A DNA stretch of 64,000 nucleotides from Burkholderia latens (lineage in GTDB: Bacteria; Pseudomonadota; Gammaproteobacteria; Burkholderiales; Burkholderiaceae). Positions 8,993 through 17,170 of this stretch are shown here, one piece after another. A program made the position numbers and the translations under genes. Every line of letters starts with the position of its first letter. Position 1 is the first letter of the stretch. The notes below the pieces were generated by a model. It worked only from the letters and a program-made list of their open reading frames with translations, searched no databases and was not told where the DNA came from. The stretch spans positions 496,001-560,000 of the forward strand of contig NZ_CP013438.1 in assembly GCF_001718795.1 (NCBI RefSeq), given 5' to 3'.

Positions 8993-9043
8993 TCAGCCGC
9001 GTCGTGGGACCACGTTCGGGAAGGCTGCTGGCATTCGGAACAT
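8993..9043 (-). CDS. Candidate leader peptide, 16 codons
   Basis: On the minus strand the ribosome site AGGGAGGT sits 4-5 nt before ATG 9043, followed by a 16-codon ORF (MFRMPAAFPNVVPRRG) ending in TGA. The ribosome site is much stronger than that of most full genes here. The ORF lies about 180 nt ahead of the ABC exporter in the same direction, so it could be a leader peptide, a small protein or part of a small RNA. It is too short for a coding-bias argument. Confidence 0.35.
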   Translation of the reverse strand: MFRMPAAFPNVVPRRG

Positions 9044-9190
9044 CTGCACCTCCCTGAAGTGAATGGTTGAAAGGACGCCGAAATGGCGTGAACGGATTTT
9101 ATCAGCAGGGCGCGGCGCGCCGCAATGTCTGACGAATACGGCGTTGCAGCGTCGATACGGTGCAGATGTTCGACGTTTCGGCCCTCTTTC

Positions 9191-9222
9191 GTTCGCACGT
9201 TCGCACGTTCGCACGTTGGCGC
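9191..9222 (+). repeat. Octanucleotide tandem repeat upstream of DyP gene
   Basis: GTTCGCAC occurs three times in direct tandem (9191-9214), followed by a degenerate fourth copy GTTGGCGC. It lies about 115-145 bp before the DyP start codon. Confidence 0.85.
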
Positions 9223-9334
9223 GTTCCGCGCTGCGGTGCCGCACGGGCCGGCCGCCCGCATCGATTACACTTCGCGGTTGCGCGCGGGCCGGAGCGGCCT
9301 CGCGGATTCACCCCGATACATTCCCGAGGAAACG

Positions 9335-10216
9335 ATGAGCGACGTTCAGCAAGGCATCCTGGCTCCGATCGACACGGCGGCCCGATACCTGACTTTCACG
9401 ATTTCGAACAACGGCAATGTCGCCGCGGCGCTGAAGGCGTTGCGCGAACTCGTCGACGGGCGCGGCGCGGTCGCGGGTTTCGGACACGCACTGGCCGCTC
9501 ACCTCGGGCGCCCGGTGCCGGGCCTCACCGAATATCCGGCATTCGCGGTGAACGACCGCACGCTGCCGCGCACGCCGGCCGACGTGTGGGTGTGGCTGCG
9601 CGGCGACGATCGCGGCGATCTCGTGCTGCGATCGCGCGCAATCGAGCGCGCACTCGCGCCCGCATTCGCGCTGCAGGACGTGGTCGACGGCTTCCGCTAC
9701 TCGAACGATCGCGACCTGTCCGGCTACGAGGACGGCACCGAAAACCCGACCGGCGACGACGCGCTGGCCGCCGCGATCGTCGCCGGACAGGGCGCGGGAC
9801 TCGACGGTTCGAGCTTCGTCGCGGTCCAGCAGTGGCTGCACGATTTCGACCAGATGGAGCGCATCGCTTCCGGCGACATGGATCACATCATCGGCCGCCG
9901 CCGCTCGGACAATGAGGAACTCGACGATGCGCCCGAGTTTGCGCACGTGAAGCGCACCGCGCAGGAAAGCTTCGAGCCGGAAGCGTTCATGCTGCGCCGT
10001 TCGTCGCCGTGGGCCGATGCGCGCCGCGCCGGGCTTTATTTCGTCGCGTTCGGCGCGTCGTTCCGCGCGTTCGACGTGCAGATGCGCCGGATGAGCGGCG
10101 CCGACGACGGCATCGTCGACGGCCTGTTCCGCTTCACGCGGCCGCTGACCGGCGCGTATTTCTGGTGCCCGCCGGTGAAGGACGGCAAGCTGGATCTGTC
10201 CGCGCTCGGACTGTAA
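9335..10216 (+). CDS. Dye-decolorizing-type heme peroxidase (DyP)
   Basis: A 293-residue protein with the DyP hallmark GxxDG as GYEDGTENP (Asp133) and the proximal heme-ligand His204 in FAHVKRT. An Arg-rich distal segment and the C-terminal GLYFVAFGAS block, where FRAFDVQMRRM follows, also match. DyP enzymes use hydrogen peroxide to oxidise bulky substrates. No Tat or Sec signal is seen, so this is the cytoplasmic (YfeX-like) kind. ATG 9335 has GAGGA five bases upstream; longer in-frame starts run through the octanucleotide repeat and are rejected. A terminator follows directly. No encapsulin gene is adjacent. Confidence 0.92.
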   Translation: MSDVQQGILAPIDTAARYLTFTISNNGNVAAALKALRELVDGRGAVAGFGHALAAHLGRPVPGLTEYPAFAVNDRTLPRTPADVWVWLRGDDRGDLVLRSRAIERALAPAFALQDVVDGFRYSNDRDLSGYEDGTENPTGDDALAAAIVAGQGAGLDGSSFVAVQQWLHDFDQMERIASGDMDHIIGRRRSDNEELDDAPEFAHVKRTAQESFEPEAFMLRRSSPWADARRAGLYFVAFGASFRAFDVQMRRMSGADDGIVDGLFRFTRPLTGAYFWCPPVKDGKLDLSALGL

Positions 10217-10235
10217 GCGCCGCACCTCGTCCGCC

Positions 10236-10274
10236 AACGGGCGGGCCGCGCATCGTGCGCGGCCCGCCCGTTTT
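10236..10274 (+). terminator. Rho-independent terminator after DyP gene
   Basis: A perfect 17-bp stem (10236-10252 with 10256-10272) closes a 3-nt TCG loop and runs into TTTT. It terminates the peroxidase unit; from the other side it could also slow transcription leaving the OsmC-like gene. Confidence 0.88.
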
Positions 10275-10322
10275 GCTTGTTGCGTGCCGGCGTGCCGCTT
10301 GCGACGCTCGGCCCGCGGCGTG

Positions 10323-10724
10323 TCAGGCCAGCGTCGTTTCGATCGGCGTGCCGCGCTTGATGAACAGCGTCACCGGCGTCTTCTCGCAAATTTCCGCGAG
10401 GCGCTGGCGCTGCGCGTCGTCGAGCGGGCCCTCGAGCGTCACCACGCGGCGCACGTACTGCTGGCCTTCGCGATCGGCATGCAGTTCGGTACGCACGTCG
10501 ATGTGCACGGCCGGCCACGTCTTGCGCTGCATATACATGCGCAGCGTCGCGGCCGTGCACTGCGCGAGGCCGGCAAGCACGAGCTCGAACGGCGCCGGAC
10601 CGAGCCCCTGGCCGCCTTCGCGCGGCGCTTCGTCGCCGGTCAGCGCATGCGTGCCGGCCTGTAGCTGGACAACGTAGTTCGGCGCGTCGGCGGCGAGGAC
10701 GGCGGCAGCGTGGATGAGCGGCAT
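10323..10724 (-). CDS. OsmC-family peroxidase-like protein
   Basis: This 133-residue protein has the OsmC/YhfA pattern: a GxGPAPFELVLAGLAQCTAAT helix with the first redox Cys, and a second Cys in AEICEKTPVT. In the family these two cysteines reduce organic hydroperoxides or act on sulfur species. It lies beside a heme peroxidase on the other strand and downstream of a LysR gene on its own strand, so it may belong to a small oxidative-stress island. Start ATG 10724. Confidence 0.85.
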   Translation of the reverse strand: MPLIHAAAVLAADAPNYVVQLQAGTHALTGDEAPREGGQGLGPAPFELVLAGLAQCTAATLRMYMQRKTWPAVHIDVRTELHADREGQQYVRRVVTLEGPLDDAQRQRLAEICEKTPVTLFIKRGTPIETTLA

Positions 10725-10841
10725 GGCAAATCTCCGGTAAGCGGGAAGGAAGGGCCGCGTCGGCGCGCGGCATGTCGGCCGTCAGCATACCGTCTCGCCG
10801 GAAAACGCGGGCGCAGCGCGTTGCGGCGACACGCGACGCGA

Positions 10842-11765
10842 TCAGTCGGCGCTGGCGCCGACACTGCGGCGCACGAGGGTGGCGACGCGTTCGCGCACCC
10901 ACTGGTGTGCGCGGTCGGTTTCGCGTGTTTCGTGCCAGTACGCGAGCAGCGGAAAAGGCTTGAGCCGCAGCGGCAGCGGTTGCACCGCGATCGGCAGCAT
11001 CGCGGCCATGCGCAATGCATACGTGCGCGGCAGCGTCAGCAACAGGTCACCCGTGGCGGCGATCTGGCATGCGGCGAAATAGTGCTGGCAGACAAGTTGG
11101 ATATGACGGAACCGTCCGTCGTTGCCGAGCAGCACGTCGAGCGATTGCGGTTCGCCGAGCGACGACACCGCGATATGCCGGGCGGCGAAATAGTCGCCGC
11201 GCCGCAGCGGGCCGCTCATCAGCGGATGATCGTGCCGCATCGCGACGACGAGCGAATCGTCGAGCAGGTGCTCGGTCGCGATGCGCGGCCCGGTCGGCAC
11301 GCGGCGATCGACCGCGACATCGAGGTTGCCCGATGCAAGTTCGCGCTCGATGTCGTGCACCGCGACGCGGCGGCTCACGAAGCGCAGGCCCGGCGCTTCG
11401 TCCGCGAACGCAGCGACGATCCGCGGTAGCGCAATCGATTCCAGCACGTCGCGAATGCCGACCGCGATGCTCAGGTCGAGTTTCGCCGGATCGAATGCGG
11501 CCGGGTCGCGCGCGGCGCGTTGCAGGCCGGCAAGATGAAGCTGCACGTCGGCGATCATCGTGCGTGTGCGTTCGGTCGGCACGATGCGGTTGCCCTGGCG
11601 CACGAACAGCGGATCGTCGAAGTGCGTGCGCAACCGGTTGAGTGCATGCGTGACGGCCGGCTGCGTCAGGTGCAGCGCGCGGGCGGCCGCACCGATGCCG
11701 CCGTGCACGTAGATGGCGTCGAACACGCGGAACAGGTTCAGGTCGAGACGATGATCGGCGGGCAC
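10842..11765 (-). CDS. LysR-family transcriptional regulator
   Basis: A 307-residue regulator starting with GTG 11765. The N-terminal winged HTH is typical (LNLFRVFDAIYVHGGIGAAA, then LHLTQPAVTHALNRLR and FVRQGNRIVPT). The rest is the periplasmic-binding-protein-like effector domain. It is upstream of and co-oriented with the OsmC-like gene, with a 117-bp gap. The target and effector are unknown; the N-terminus resembles the NodD/LinR-type branch that begins with the LDLNLF motif. Confidence 0.9.
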   Translation of the reverse strand: MPADHRLDLNLFRVFDAIYVHGGIGAAARALHLTQPAVTHALNRLRTHFDDPLFVRQGNRIVPTERTRTMIADVQLHLAGLQRAARDPAAFDPAKLDLSIAVGIRDVLESIALPRIVAAFADEAPGLRFVSRRVAVHDIERELASGNLDVAVDRRVPTGPRIATEHLLDDSLVVAMRHDHPLMSGPLRRGDYFAARHIAVSSLGEPQSLDVLLGNDGRFRHIQLVCQHYFAACQIAATGDLLLTLPRTYALRMAAMLPIAVQPLPLRLKPFPLLAYWHETRETDRAHQWVRERVATLVRRSVGASAD

Positions 11766-12294
11766 GGGGGTGAGCGGAAGTGGGAACGTTGCCGATTCTA
11801 GAGCGATTGGATCGTGTTGGCCGAAAACGCCGGTACGCGCACGATCGAACGCGCATCGTGCCGTCCATTCGCGTCAATTTCCCCGGTTCCGGATTACGAC
11901 AACGTTTGCGCTGAATCGATTCGATAATTTATTGGTCATTTGCAGCGGTTCAGTGCATTTCCCGGTGTATTGGCGAAAGCTGTTTAATAATCTTTAAAAA
12001 GATGAGATCGGGATGCGCCGTTTGTCTTTAATTTTGCAAAAGACTGTACGATTTTTCGCATTCTGCCGGGCGGATTATTTGACGCGACCGGAATGAGCGC
12101 TCCATTAAATAGCTCGGCGCGTTGTGCGATCGGGCCTGTATCAATCCGCCACAACCCTGTCGCGATCGGCCAGTTTCCAAGCGGGTTTCGGTTTAAAGAT
12201 ATGATGCGGACGCTTTTTCAAGCACAGAGAAGCGCATCGATCAAATAAAAAGCGCGTTTGAGAGAAGTGGGCAGGAAATACGGGGGCTTGGCAA
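11766..12294. other. AT-rich intergenic region upstream of LysR and AraC-type genes
   Basis: This 529-bp stretch is clearly richer in A/T than its surroundings, with several TTTAAA/AATTTT patches (about 11920-12060). A TATGAT hexamer at 12200-12205 could be the -10 of the downstream regulator gene, but no good -35 pairs with it. No ORF with a credible ribosome site was found. Confidence 0.5.
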
Positions 12295-13404
12295 GTGAAT
12301 GCTGGTGAACAACGGGCGGTTGTCGTCTTTTTGAGTGCGGGTTTCTCGCTGGCCCAGGCCGCGTACATGATCGAGGCGTTCAACCTCGCCAATCGCCTGA
12401 TGCCTGTGGGGCCGGGTTATCAAGTGACGTTCGTGTCGGCCAGCGGCGGGCTGTTGCCGTCGTCGTCCGGTGTGCAGGTGACGACCGACAAGTTCGACGA
12501 TGCCCACGTGCAGCGCGTGCACGCGTTTTTTCATCTTCACGGCGATCATCTGCTGTTCGGATGGACCGAAGCATTGCTTCTCCGGTTTCGTGCGGTGCAC
12601 GCGCATGCCCGGTGGCTCGCGGACGACGTGGAAATACCCGCGACCGTCGTGTCAAATCGCGCCGGCGTACGGCAGCCCGCCGCGTCGATAGTGAGCTTCG
12701 TGTCCGCGGCGGACCGTGCCGACGAGCCGGCCAGACGCACGGACGTGCGGGCGGTTCTGCTGGAATTGTTCAGACATGAACTCGGCGCGCTCGCGGCCGA
12801 TGAAATCGAACGGCACGTTTACCGCGATTCCGGCGACCTTATCGGGCCTTCGGCCGAGTGGTCGATGCGCGAACTTGCCGCGAGCCAGCCGATTCGCATG
12901 GCGATGCAGTTGCTGCGTGCGGGCAGTGCCGGGCGGATCTCGATCGTCGAGATCGCACAGGCCGTCGCGATGAGCGAGCGCAACTTTCTGCGACGCTTCA
13001 AGAAGGAAGTCGGCGCGACGCCGACGGAATTCATCTTGAGCATTCGTCTGGAGCGCGCACGCCACATGCTGATCCACACCACGTTGCCCGCGGACAAGAT
13101 TGCACGGCGCACCGGCCTCGGCAACGGCGAGCGTCTTGCGAAGCTGTTCCGGCAACACATTGCGCTGTCGCCCACCGAATTTCGTGTCATCGAGCGGCAG
13201 CGGATCGCGAAGGCGGGCATCGAGCCGTCTTGCCCGGCGACGCCAAGCCGCGCGCACGACACACGCTCGTGCGAGCCCACGAGCGGACGATCGATCGCTC
13301 ACGTGCGGTATTGCAGAGGCGCGACGATTCGATCGAAACGCGATGACGCGGCGGGGCCCGAAATCGCGTGCGTTACGCCGCACGTTACGCGGCGCGTAAC
13401 GTAA
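12295..13404 (+). CDS. GlxA-type AraC-family transcriptional regulator
   Basis: A 369-residue protein starting with GTG 12295. Residues about 1-170 resemble the DJ-1/PfpI-like sensor domain of GlxA regulators (RAVVVFLSAGFSLAQAAYMIEAFNLANR). The C-terminal part is a double HTH (ISIVEIAQAVAMSERNFLRRFKKEVGATPTEFI, with LPADKIARRTGLGNGERLAKLFRQ as its second helix pair). After the HTH there is an unusually long basic tail of about 65 residues, rich in Arg, Ser and Pro, whose last codons overlap an inverted repeat. It points at the EPS-A operon about 600 bp away and is the obvious local regulator candidate, though nothing proves that. Confidence 0.85.
   Translation: MNAGEQRAVVVFLSAGFSLAQAAYMIEAFNLANRLMPVGPGYQVTFVSASGGLLPSSSGVQVTTDKFDDAHVQRVHAFFHLHGDHLLFGWTEALLLRFRAVHAHARWLADDVEIPATVVSNRAGVRQPAASIVSFVSAADRADEPARRTDVRAVLLELFRHELGALAADEIERHVYRDSGDLIGPSAEWSMRELAASQPIRMAMQLLRAGSAGRISIVEIAQAVAMSERNFLRRFKKEVGATPTEFILSIRLERARHMLIHTTLPADKIARRTGLGNGERLAKLFRQHIALSPTEFRVIERQRIAKAGIEPSCPATPSRAHDTRSCEPTSGRSIAHVRYCRGATIRSKRDDAAGPEIACVTPHVTRRVT
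13371..13402. promoter_or_regulatory. Perfect 9-bp inverted repeat with extra half-site upstream of EPS-A
   Basis: ACGTTACGC (13382-13390) and its exact complement GCGTAACGT (13394-13402) flank a GGC spacer. An additional direct CGTTACGC half-site lies at 13371-13378. The element overlaps the 3' end of the regulator gene and is centred about 145 bp before the -24 box of the sigma-54-type promoter, the usual place for an enhancer-binding-protein site. No T-tract follows, so it is not a terminator. Confidence 0.6.
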
Positions 13405-13535
13405 CAACGATCGCGTGACGCACCGCGCACATCGATTCAGCCGACATCGAATTCATGAAGGGCGTCGCGCAATCCACGGATTTCACAAGGTTTTCCATCC
13501 GATAAAGAGGGGGCTCCGATCCCCGTTTGCGACGG

Positions 13536-13551
13536 TGGCACGATTTCTGCT
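13536..13551 (+). promoter_or_regulatory. Sigma-54 (RpoN) type promoter for EPS-A
   Basis: TGGCACG, four bases, then CTGCT matches the consensus TGGCACG-N4-TTGCW with one mismatch (C for the first T). The invariant GG (13537-13538) and GC (13549-13550) have the exact spacing required. A start site near 13562 is implied. No other promoter-like pair of similar quality was seen in this region. Confidence 0.65.
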
Positions 13552-13845
13552 TATTCAGACGCGTGCCGCAGTATTTAACATCAATAACATCAGACCAATC
13601 ATGAATTCGATTCCGACTTTCGGTATCGGCGCCGGGGAATTGCCGTCGATGCCATCCAATCTCCTTGCACGCAGCAGGTGGGCAATCCCGCGTATGCAGC
13701 AGCATCAGGGCGCGCGTCCCTGATTTAATCACCGACCGTATCAGCGCTTACGCCGGTTGTTGTGGCAAGGGCGACTGCATATTCGCTCGTCGCCATTGCG
13801 GACGTCATGCCGCGACAGCCGGGCTGAATCAATAACGTGAAATCG

Positions 13846-13870
13846 TCGCTCTCCGCGTCATGGAGAGCGA
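13846..13870 (+). other. 9-bp hairpin in EPS-A leader
   Basis: TCGCTCTCC (13846-13854) pairs exactly with GGAGAGCGA (13862-13870) around a 7-nt loop. There is no T-run after it, so it looks like an mRNA structure and not a terminator. It ends seven bases before the ribosome site of the small ORF at 13887. Confidence 0.5.
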
Positions 13871-13886
13871 TAAATAGGAATCCTAT

Positions 13887-13994
13887 ATGGCGAACGGCGG
13901 ACGAGCGGATTTTCGAGTGCCGTCGCGCGCAGTTGGGGAAGGTTCGGGCGATGGAGTGCGCGTCGGCATGCCGGCGCTGCGGATCACGTCGTGA
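13887..13994 (+). CDS. Candidate upstream ORF in EPS-A leader, 35 codons
   Basis: ATG 13887 follows AGGA (13876-13879) at a normal distance; the ORF ends at TGA 13992-13994, only 13 nt before the priming-transferase ATG at 14008. The predicted peptide begins MANGGRADFRVPSR and has no recognisable domain. Short distance and good ribosome site suggest a leader peptide that could couple translation to the first EPS gene. No evidence for conservation is available. Confidence 0.3.
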   Translation: MANGGRADFRVPSRAVGEGSGDGVRVGMPALRITS

Positions 13995-14007
13995 ACGCGG
14001 GGGCAAG

Positions 14008-15423
14008 ATGAGCAAGACGTCACATTTCGAATACAGGTCGGTCGGACCCGGTGTCAACGGGGTCGTCGCCCGCACGGTCGATCTGATGCTGATCGTATTC
14101 GGTGCGGCGCTGGCAGCGCATTTCCGGTTTGACGCGGTCGCGAATGCCCGGCTCGACGCGTCGGTCGTTGCGTTCTCGAGCGCCTTTTCGTTGATGTTGT
14201 TTCCGACGTTCGGCGTGTACCAGTCGTGGCGAGGGCGCTCGCTGTTCCGGTTGGCGGGGCAACTGGCGCTGGCGTGGCTGATCGCGCAGGGCGGCGCGCT
14301 GGTGGTGACGTTTACGCTTCACAAGTCGGAGTCCGTGTCGCGGTTGTGGTTTGCGTACTGGACCGGCATGACCGGCGCGGCGCTGATCACTGTGAGGCTC
14401 GTCGTGCACACGATGTTGCGCCGGCTGCGGCATGCGGGGATGAACCTGCGATCGGTTGCGGTCGTCGGGCGCGGCGAGTATTGCCGTCGCGTAATCGGCA
14501 CGATCGAGCGGTCGCCCGCGAGCGGGTTTCGCGCCGCTGCGGTGTTCGATGTGGATTCCGTCGCGCGCGGCGCGGTGGCGGGTATTCCGGCGTTCGAGGA
14601 CGAAGCGGCATTCATCGCGTATGTGCGCCAGCAGGGCATGCGCGAACTGTGGCTCGCGCTGCCGCTGTCGGAGGAACGCACGATTCTGCGCTTCGTATCC
14701 GAATTCCGCGACGAGCTCGTGAATATCCGCTTCATGCCGGACGTCAGCGCGTTGTCGCTGTTCGACAGCGCGCTGACGGACGTGCTGGGCGTACCGGCGA
14801 TCAATCTTGCCGCATCGCCGCTGCCGCCGCATGCGCTGCTCAGCAAGGAGATTTTCGATCGATGCTTCGCGGCACTCGCGCTCGTGGCGCTGCTGCCGTT
14901 GATGCTGATCATCGCGATCGCCGTCAAGGCGACATCGCGCGGGCCGGTGTTTTTCAGGCAGCGCCGCAAGGGCGCGGACGGGCGCGTGTTCAGCATCTAC
15001 AAATTTCGCACGATGCGGCTGCACACGGAGCAGCCGGGCGTCGTCAGGCAGGCGACCCGCCACGATGCGCGGATCACGCGAGTGGGGCGATTCCTGCGCC
15101 GCACGAGTCTCGACGAGTTGCCGCAGTTCATCAACGTGCTGCAAGGCGACATGTCGGTCGTCGGCCCGCGCCCGCACGCGCTGGAGCATGACGAGTTGTA
15201 CCGCAAGGTCGTCGATCGCTACATCCAGCGCTACCGGATCAAGCCGGGCATTACCGGCTGGGCGCAGGTCAACGGCTATCGAGGGGAAACCGATCGGATC
15301 GAGAAGATGCAGGGGCGGGTCGAGCACGATCTCTATTACCTGCAGAACTGGTCGTTCGGGCTGGATATGCGGATTGTGGGCGCGACGATTCTGAAGGGGT
15401 TTGTGGGGGGCAATGCGTATTGA
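14008..15423 (+). CDS. Polyprenyl-phosphate hexose-1-phosphate transferase (WcaJ/BceB-like), EPS-A priming enzyme
   Basis: This 471-residue protein has N-terminal membrane helices (about residues 20-135), a Rossmann-like middle segment and the C-terminal bacterial sugar transferase domain, with [18 protein letters not shown] and VVGPRPH followed by [20 protein letters not shown]. It loads the first sugar phosphate on undecaprenyl phosphate at the inner membrane. It is a clear paralogue of BceB in this same window, so glucose is the likely first sugar, by analogy only. ATG 14008 (MSKTSHFEY) is chosen; an earlier in-frame start at 13837 lies in the leader. First gene of the EPS-A operon. Confidence 0.92.
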   Translation: MSKTSHFEYRSVGPGVNGVVARTVDLMLIVFGAALAAHFRFDAVANARLDASVVAFSSAFSLMLFPTFGVYQSWRGRSLFRLAGQLALAWLIAQGGALVVTFTLHKSESVSRLWFAYWTGMTGAALITVRLVVHTMLRRLRHAGMNLRSVAVVGRGEYCRRVIGTIERSPASGFRAAAVFDVDSVARGAVAGIPAFEDEAAFIAYVRQQGMRELWLALPLSEERTILRFVSEFRDELVNIRFMPDVSALSLFDSALTDVLGVPAINLAASPLPPHALLSKEIFDRCFAALALVALLPLMLIIAIAVKATSRGPVFFRQRRKGADGRVFSIYKFRTMRLHTEQPGVVRQATRHDARITRVGRFLRRTSLDELPQFINVLQGDMSVVGPRPHALEHDELYRKVVDRYIQRYRIKPGITGWAQVNGYRGETDRIEKMQGRVEHDLYYLQNWSFGLDMRIVGATILKGFVGGNAY

Positions 15424-15515
15424 TTGCATGGCGGCGGCGAGGGCGTCGTGCGGGGCGAGAGGCCGCTGGAGTGACGGAAGGCGGGTGTCTACAAGAGTGT
15501 CGATAAATCGAAACC

Positions 15516-16685
15516 ATGAATAAACGAGTGAAACAAGCTGTCCATTCCGGCTCGCCAGGCCTGCGCGGTCGCTGGACCACAATGCTCGTCGCGGGTGCCT
15601 GTCTGGTGTTGTCGGGGTGCGCCGCTGCGCCGGGGATGCGCATGACCGGACCGGCCACGCTCGCGGTATCCGGCGGGGACGGAGCGCCGGCTGAGTCGAT
15701 GCAGATTCCGATCGAGGAAATCAACGCGACACTGATTCGCCAACTCCGCGCGGCGGCCAGCGCCGACGACGGCGAGCGTTTGAGATCGCTCGTCGGCAAG
15801 GCTCAACCCTATACCCTCGGCGCAGGCGATGTCCTTCAGATCACGGTCTGGGATCATCCGGAATTGACGCAGGCGCAGGGCGCGCCGCAGCAGACCAACG
15901 GACGCCCGTTCGATCCGCCTCAGGGTTTCGTCGTCGACAACGGCGGCAACGTGCAGGTGCCGTATGCGGGGAACGTGCAGGTCGCGGGTCTCACGGTCGA
16001 CGGCGCACGCAAGGCGATCACGACGGCGATGGCGCGTTACTTCGTCACGCCGAAGGTCATGGTCAGGGTCGCGTCGTTCAGGGCGAAGCAAATCTACGTC
16101 GACGGCGAAGTCCGTACGCCTGGCAATGTTCCGATCAACGACATTCCGATGACGCTGTTCGAGGCGGTCAATCGCGCGGGCGGGTTCGCCCCCACGGCCG
16201 ATCAGAGTCGTTTGGTTCTCGTGCGCGACGGGGTGTCGTATCCGCTCGACCTCCCGGGCATGCTCGCACGCAACGTGAATCCTGCGTCGATTCCGCTCCG
16301 CGATGGCGATTTGCTACGAGTCGTGCCGCGCGAAGACAACGGTGTGTACGTGATGGGCGAAGTGAGCAAGCCGGTGACGGCGTTGCCGCTGCGAACCGGC
16401 AAGCTGACTTTGAGCGACGCACTGTCGCAGGCCGGCAGCCTCAACAGCACGAGCGCCGACGCCGCGCAACTCTACGTGATCCGCGGCGCGCAGGGCGAGA
16501 CGCCGCAGGTCTATCACCTGGATGCGCGTTCGCCGGTATCGATGGTGCTGGCGAACCAGTTCGAGTTGCGGCCGAAAGACGTGGTTTATGTCGACGGGAA
16601 CGGGCTCGTCCGATTCAGCCGGGTTCTGAGCTTGCTGCTGCCCGCCATCAACGCAGGCCTTACCGCGGCAATCGTCTCGAAATGA
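15516..16685 (+). CDS. Outer-membrane polysaccharide export lipoprotein (Wza/OPX family)
   Basis: A 389-residue lipoprotein: a basic N-terminus, a hydrophobic helix and the lipobox LSGC with Cys35. The Poly_export (PES) domain begins at about residue 95 ([19 protein letters not shown]), followed by two SLBB-like segments ([13 protein letters not shown] and [14 protein letters not shown]). It forms the outer-membrane exit channel for the polymer with the tyrosine kinase two genes downstream. The next gene starts inside its stop codon (ATGA). It is the paralogue of BceE at 51.4 kb. Confidence 0.93.
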   Translation: MNKRVKQAVHSGSPGLRGRWTTMLVAGACLVLSGCAAAPGMRMTGPATLAVSGGDGAPAESMQIPIEEINATLIRQLRAAASADDGERLRSLVGKAQPYTLGAGDVLQITVWDHPELTQAQGAPQQTNGRPFDPPQGFVVDNGGNVQVPYAGNVQVAGLTVDGARKAITTAMARYFVTPKVMVRVASFRAKQIYVDGEVRTPGNVPINDIPMTLFEAVNRAGGFAPTADQSRLVLVRDGVSYPLDLPGMLARNVNPASIPLRDGDLLRVVPREDNGVYVMGEVSKPVTALPLRTGKLTLSDALSQAGSLNSTSADAAQLYVIRGAQGETPQVYHLDARSPVSMVLANQFELRPKDVVYVDGNGLVRFSRVLSLLLPAINAGLTAAIVSK

Positions 16686-17131
16686 TTCGGCATTTGCTCA
16701 TCGTTTGCCATGGCAACGTGTGTCGCAGCCCGATGGCGCAGGGCTTGTTCCAGCGCCTGCTGCCCGGGGTGTCGGTTTCGTCGGCAGGCCTGCAGGCCAG
16801 GAACGGCATGGCGATCGATCCGGTTGCAGCCGCGCTGCTGAAGTCGCGTGAAATCGACATGTCGGCGCATCGTGCGAGACGTCTCGACGAACGCATGTGC
16901 AGCGCGGCGGACCTGATTCTCGTGATGGAGCTCGAGCAACGCAAGGCGATCGAGCGATTCCACCCCGCATCGCGAGGGCGCATCTATCGCATTGCCGAAG
17001 CCTTTCCCTCCGATGTGGCCGATCCGTACCGGCGGTCACAACGCAGCTACGACTATGCGCTGACGCTGATCGAACACGGCGTCAACGACTGGGTCGAGCG
17101 CATCGGCAACCTGATCGAACGAGACCGTTGA
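16682..17131 (+). CDS. Low-molecular-weight protein tyrosine phosphatase (Wzb/EpsP-like)
   Basis: The 149-residue protein carries the active-site loop CHGNVCRSP (CX5R, Cys9 to Arg15) and the general-acid Asp in ADPYRRS. It dephosphorylates the autokinase encoded next, cycling its oligomeric state during export. Translationally coupled to the OPX gene by an ATGA overlap. Paralogue of BceD. Confidence 0.93.
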   Translation: MIRHLLIVCHGNVCRSPMAQGLFQRLLPGVSVSSAGLQARNGMAIDPVAAALLKSREIDMSAHRARRLDERMCSAADLILVMELEQRKAIERFHPASRGRIYRIAEAFPSDVADPYRRSQRSYDYALTLIEHGVNDWVERIGNLIERDR

Positions 17132-17170
17132 GCCGTCCGGCTCGCCAGCCCAAGGATATCGGCAGTCACC

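Larger units (their letters stand above)
8811..9334. other. Divergent intergenic region between ABC exporter and DyP genes
   Basis: This 524-bp region holds two things I can point to: a minus-strand 16-codon ORF with a strong ribosome site (8993-9043) and an octanucleotide tandem repeat (9191-9222). No convincing promoter pair was found by eye for either gene. Confidence 0.6.
13405..14007. other. Long intergenic leader region of the EPS-A operon
   Basis: The 603 bp contain a sigma-54-type promoter (13536-13551), a possible 40-codon ORF without a ribosome site (13601-13723), a 9-bp hairpin (13846-13870) and a 35-codon ORF with a good ribosome site (13887-13994). If transcription starts near 13562, the untranslated leader is about 446 nt. 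No JUMPStart/ops element was found. Confidence 0.6.

Noticed and set aside
9125..9334. N-terminal extension of the DyP protein from an earlier in-frame ATG
   Set aside because: The extension would be translated from the octanucleotide repeat and is Arg/Ser/His-rich; ATG 9335 has a proper ribosome site and matches the family start.
13601..13723. 40-codon ORF beginning MNSIPTFGIG in the EPS-A leader
   Set aside because: No ribosome site precedes the ATG and there is no domain; kept only as a remark in the leader description.
13405..14007. JUMPStart/ops element for RfaH control of EPS-A
   Set aside because: No GGCGGTAG-type ops sequence was found in the leader.
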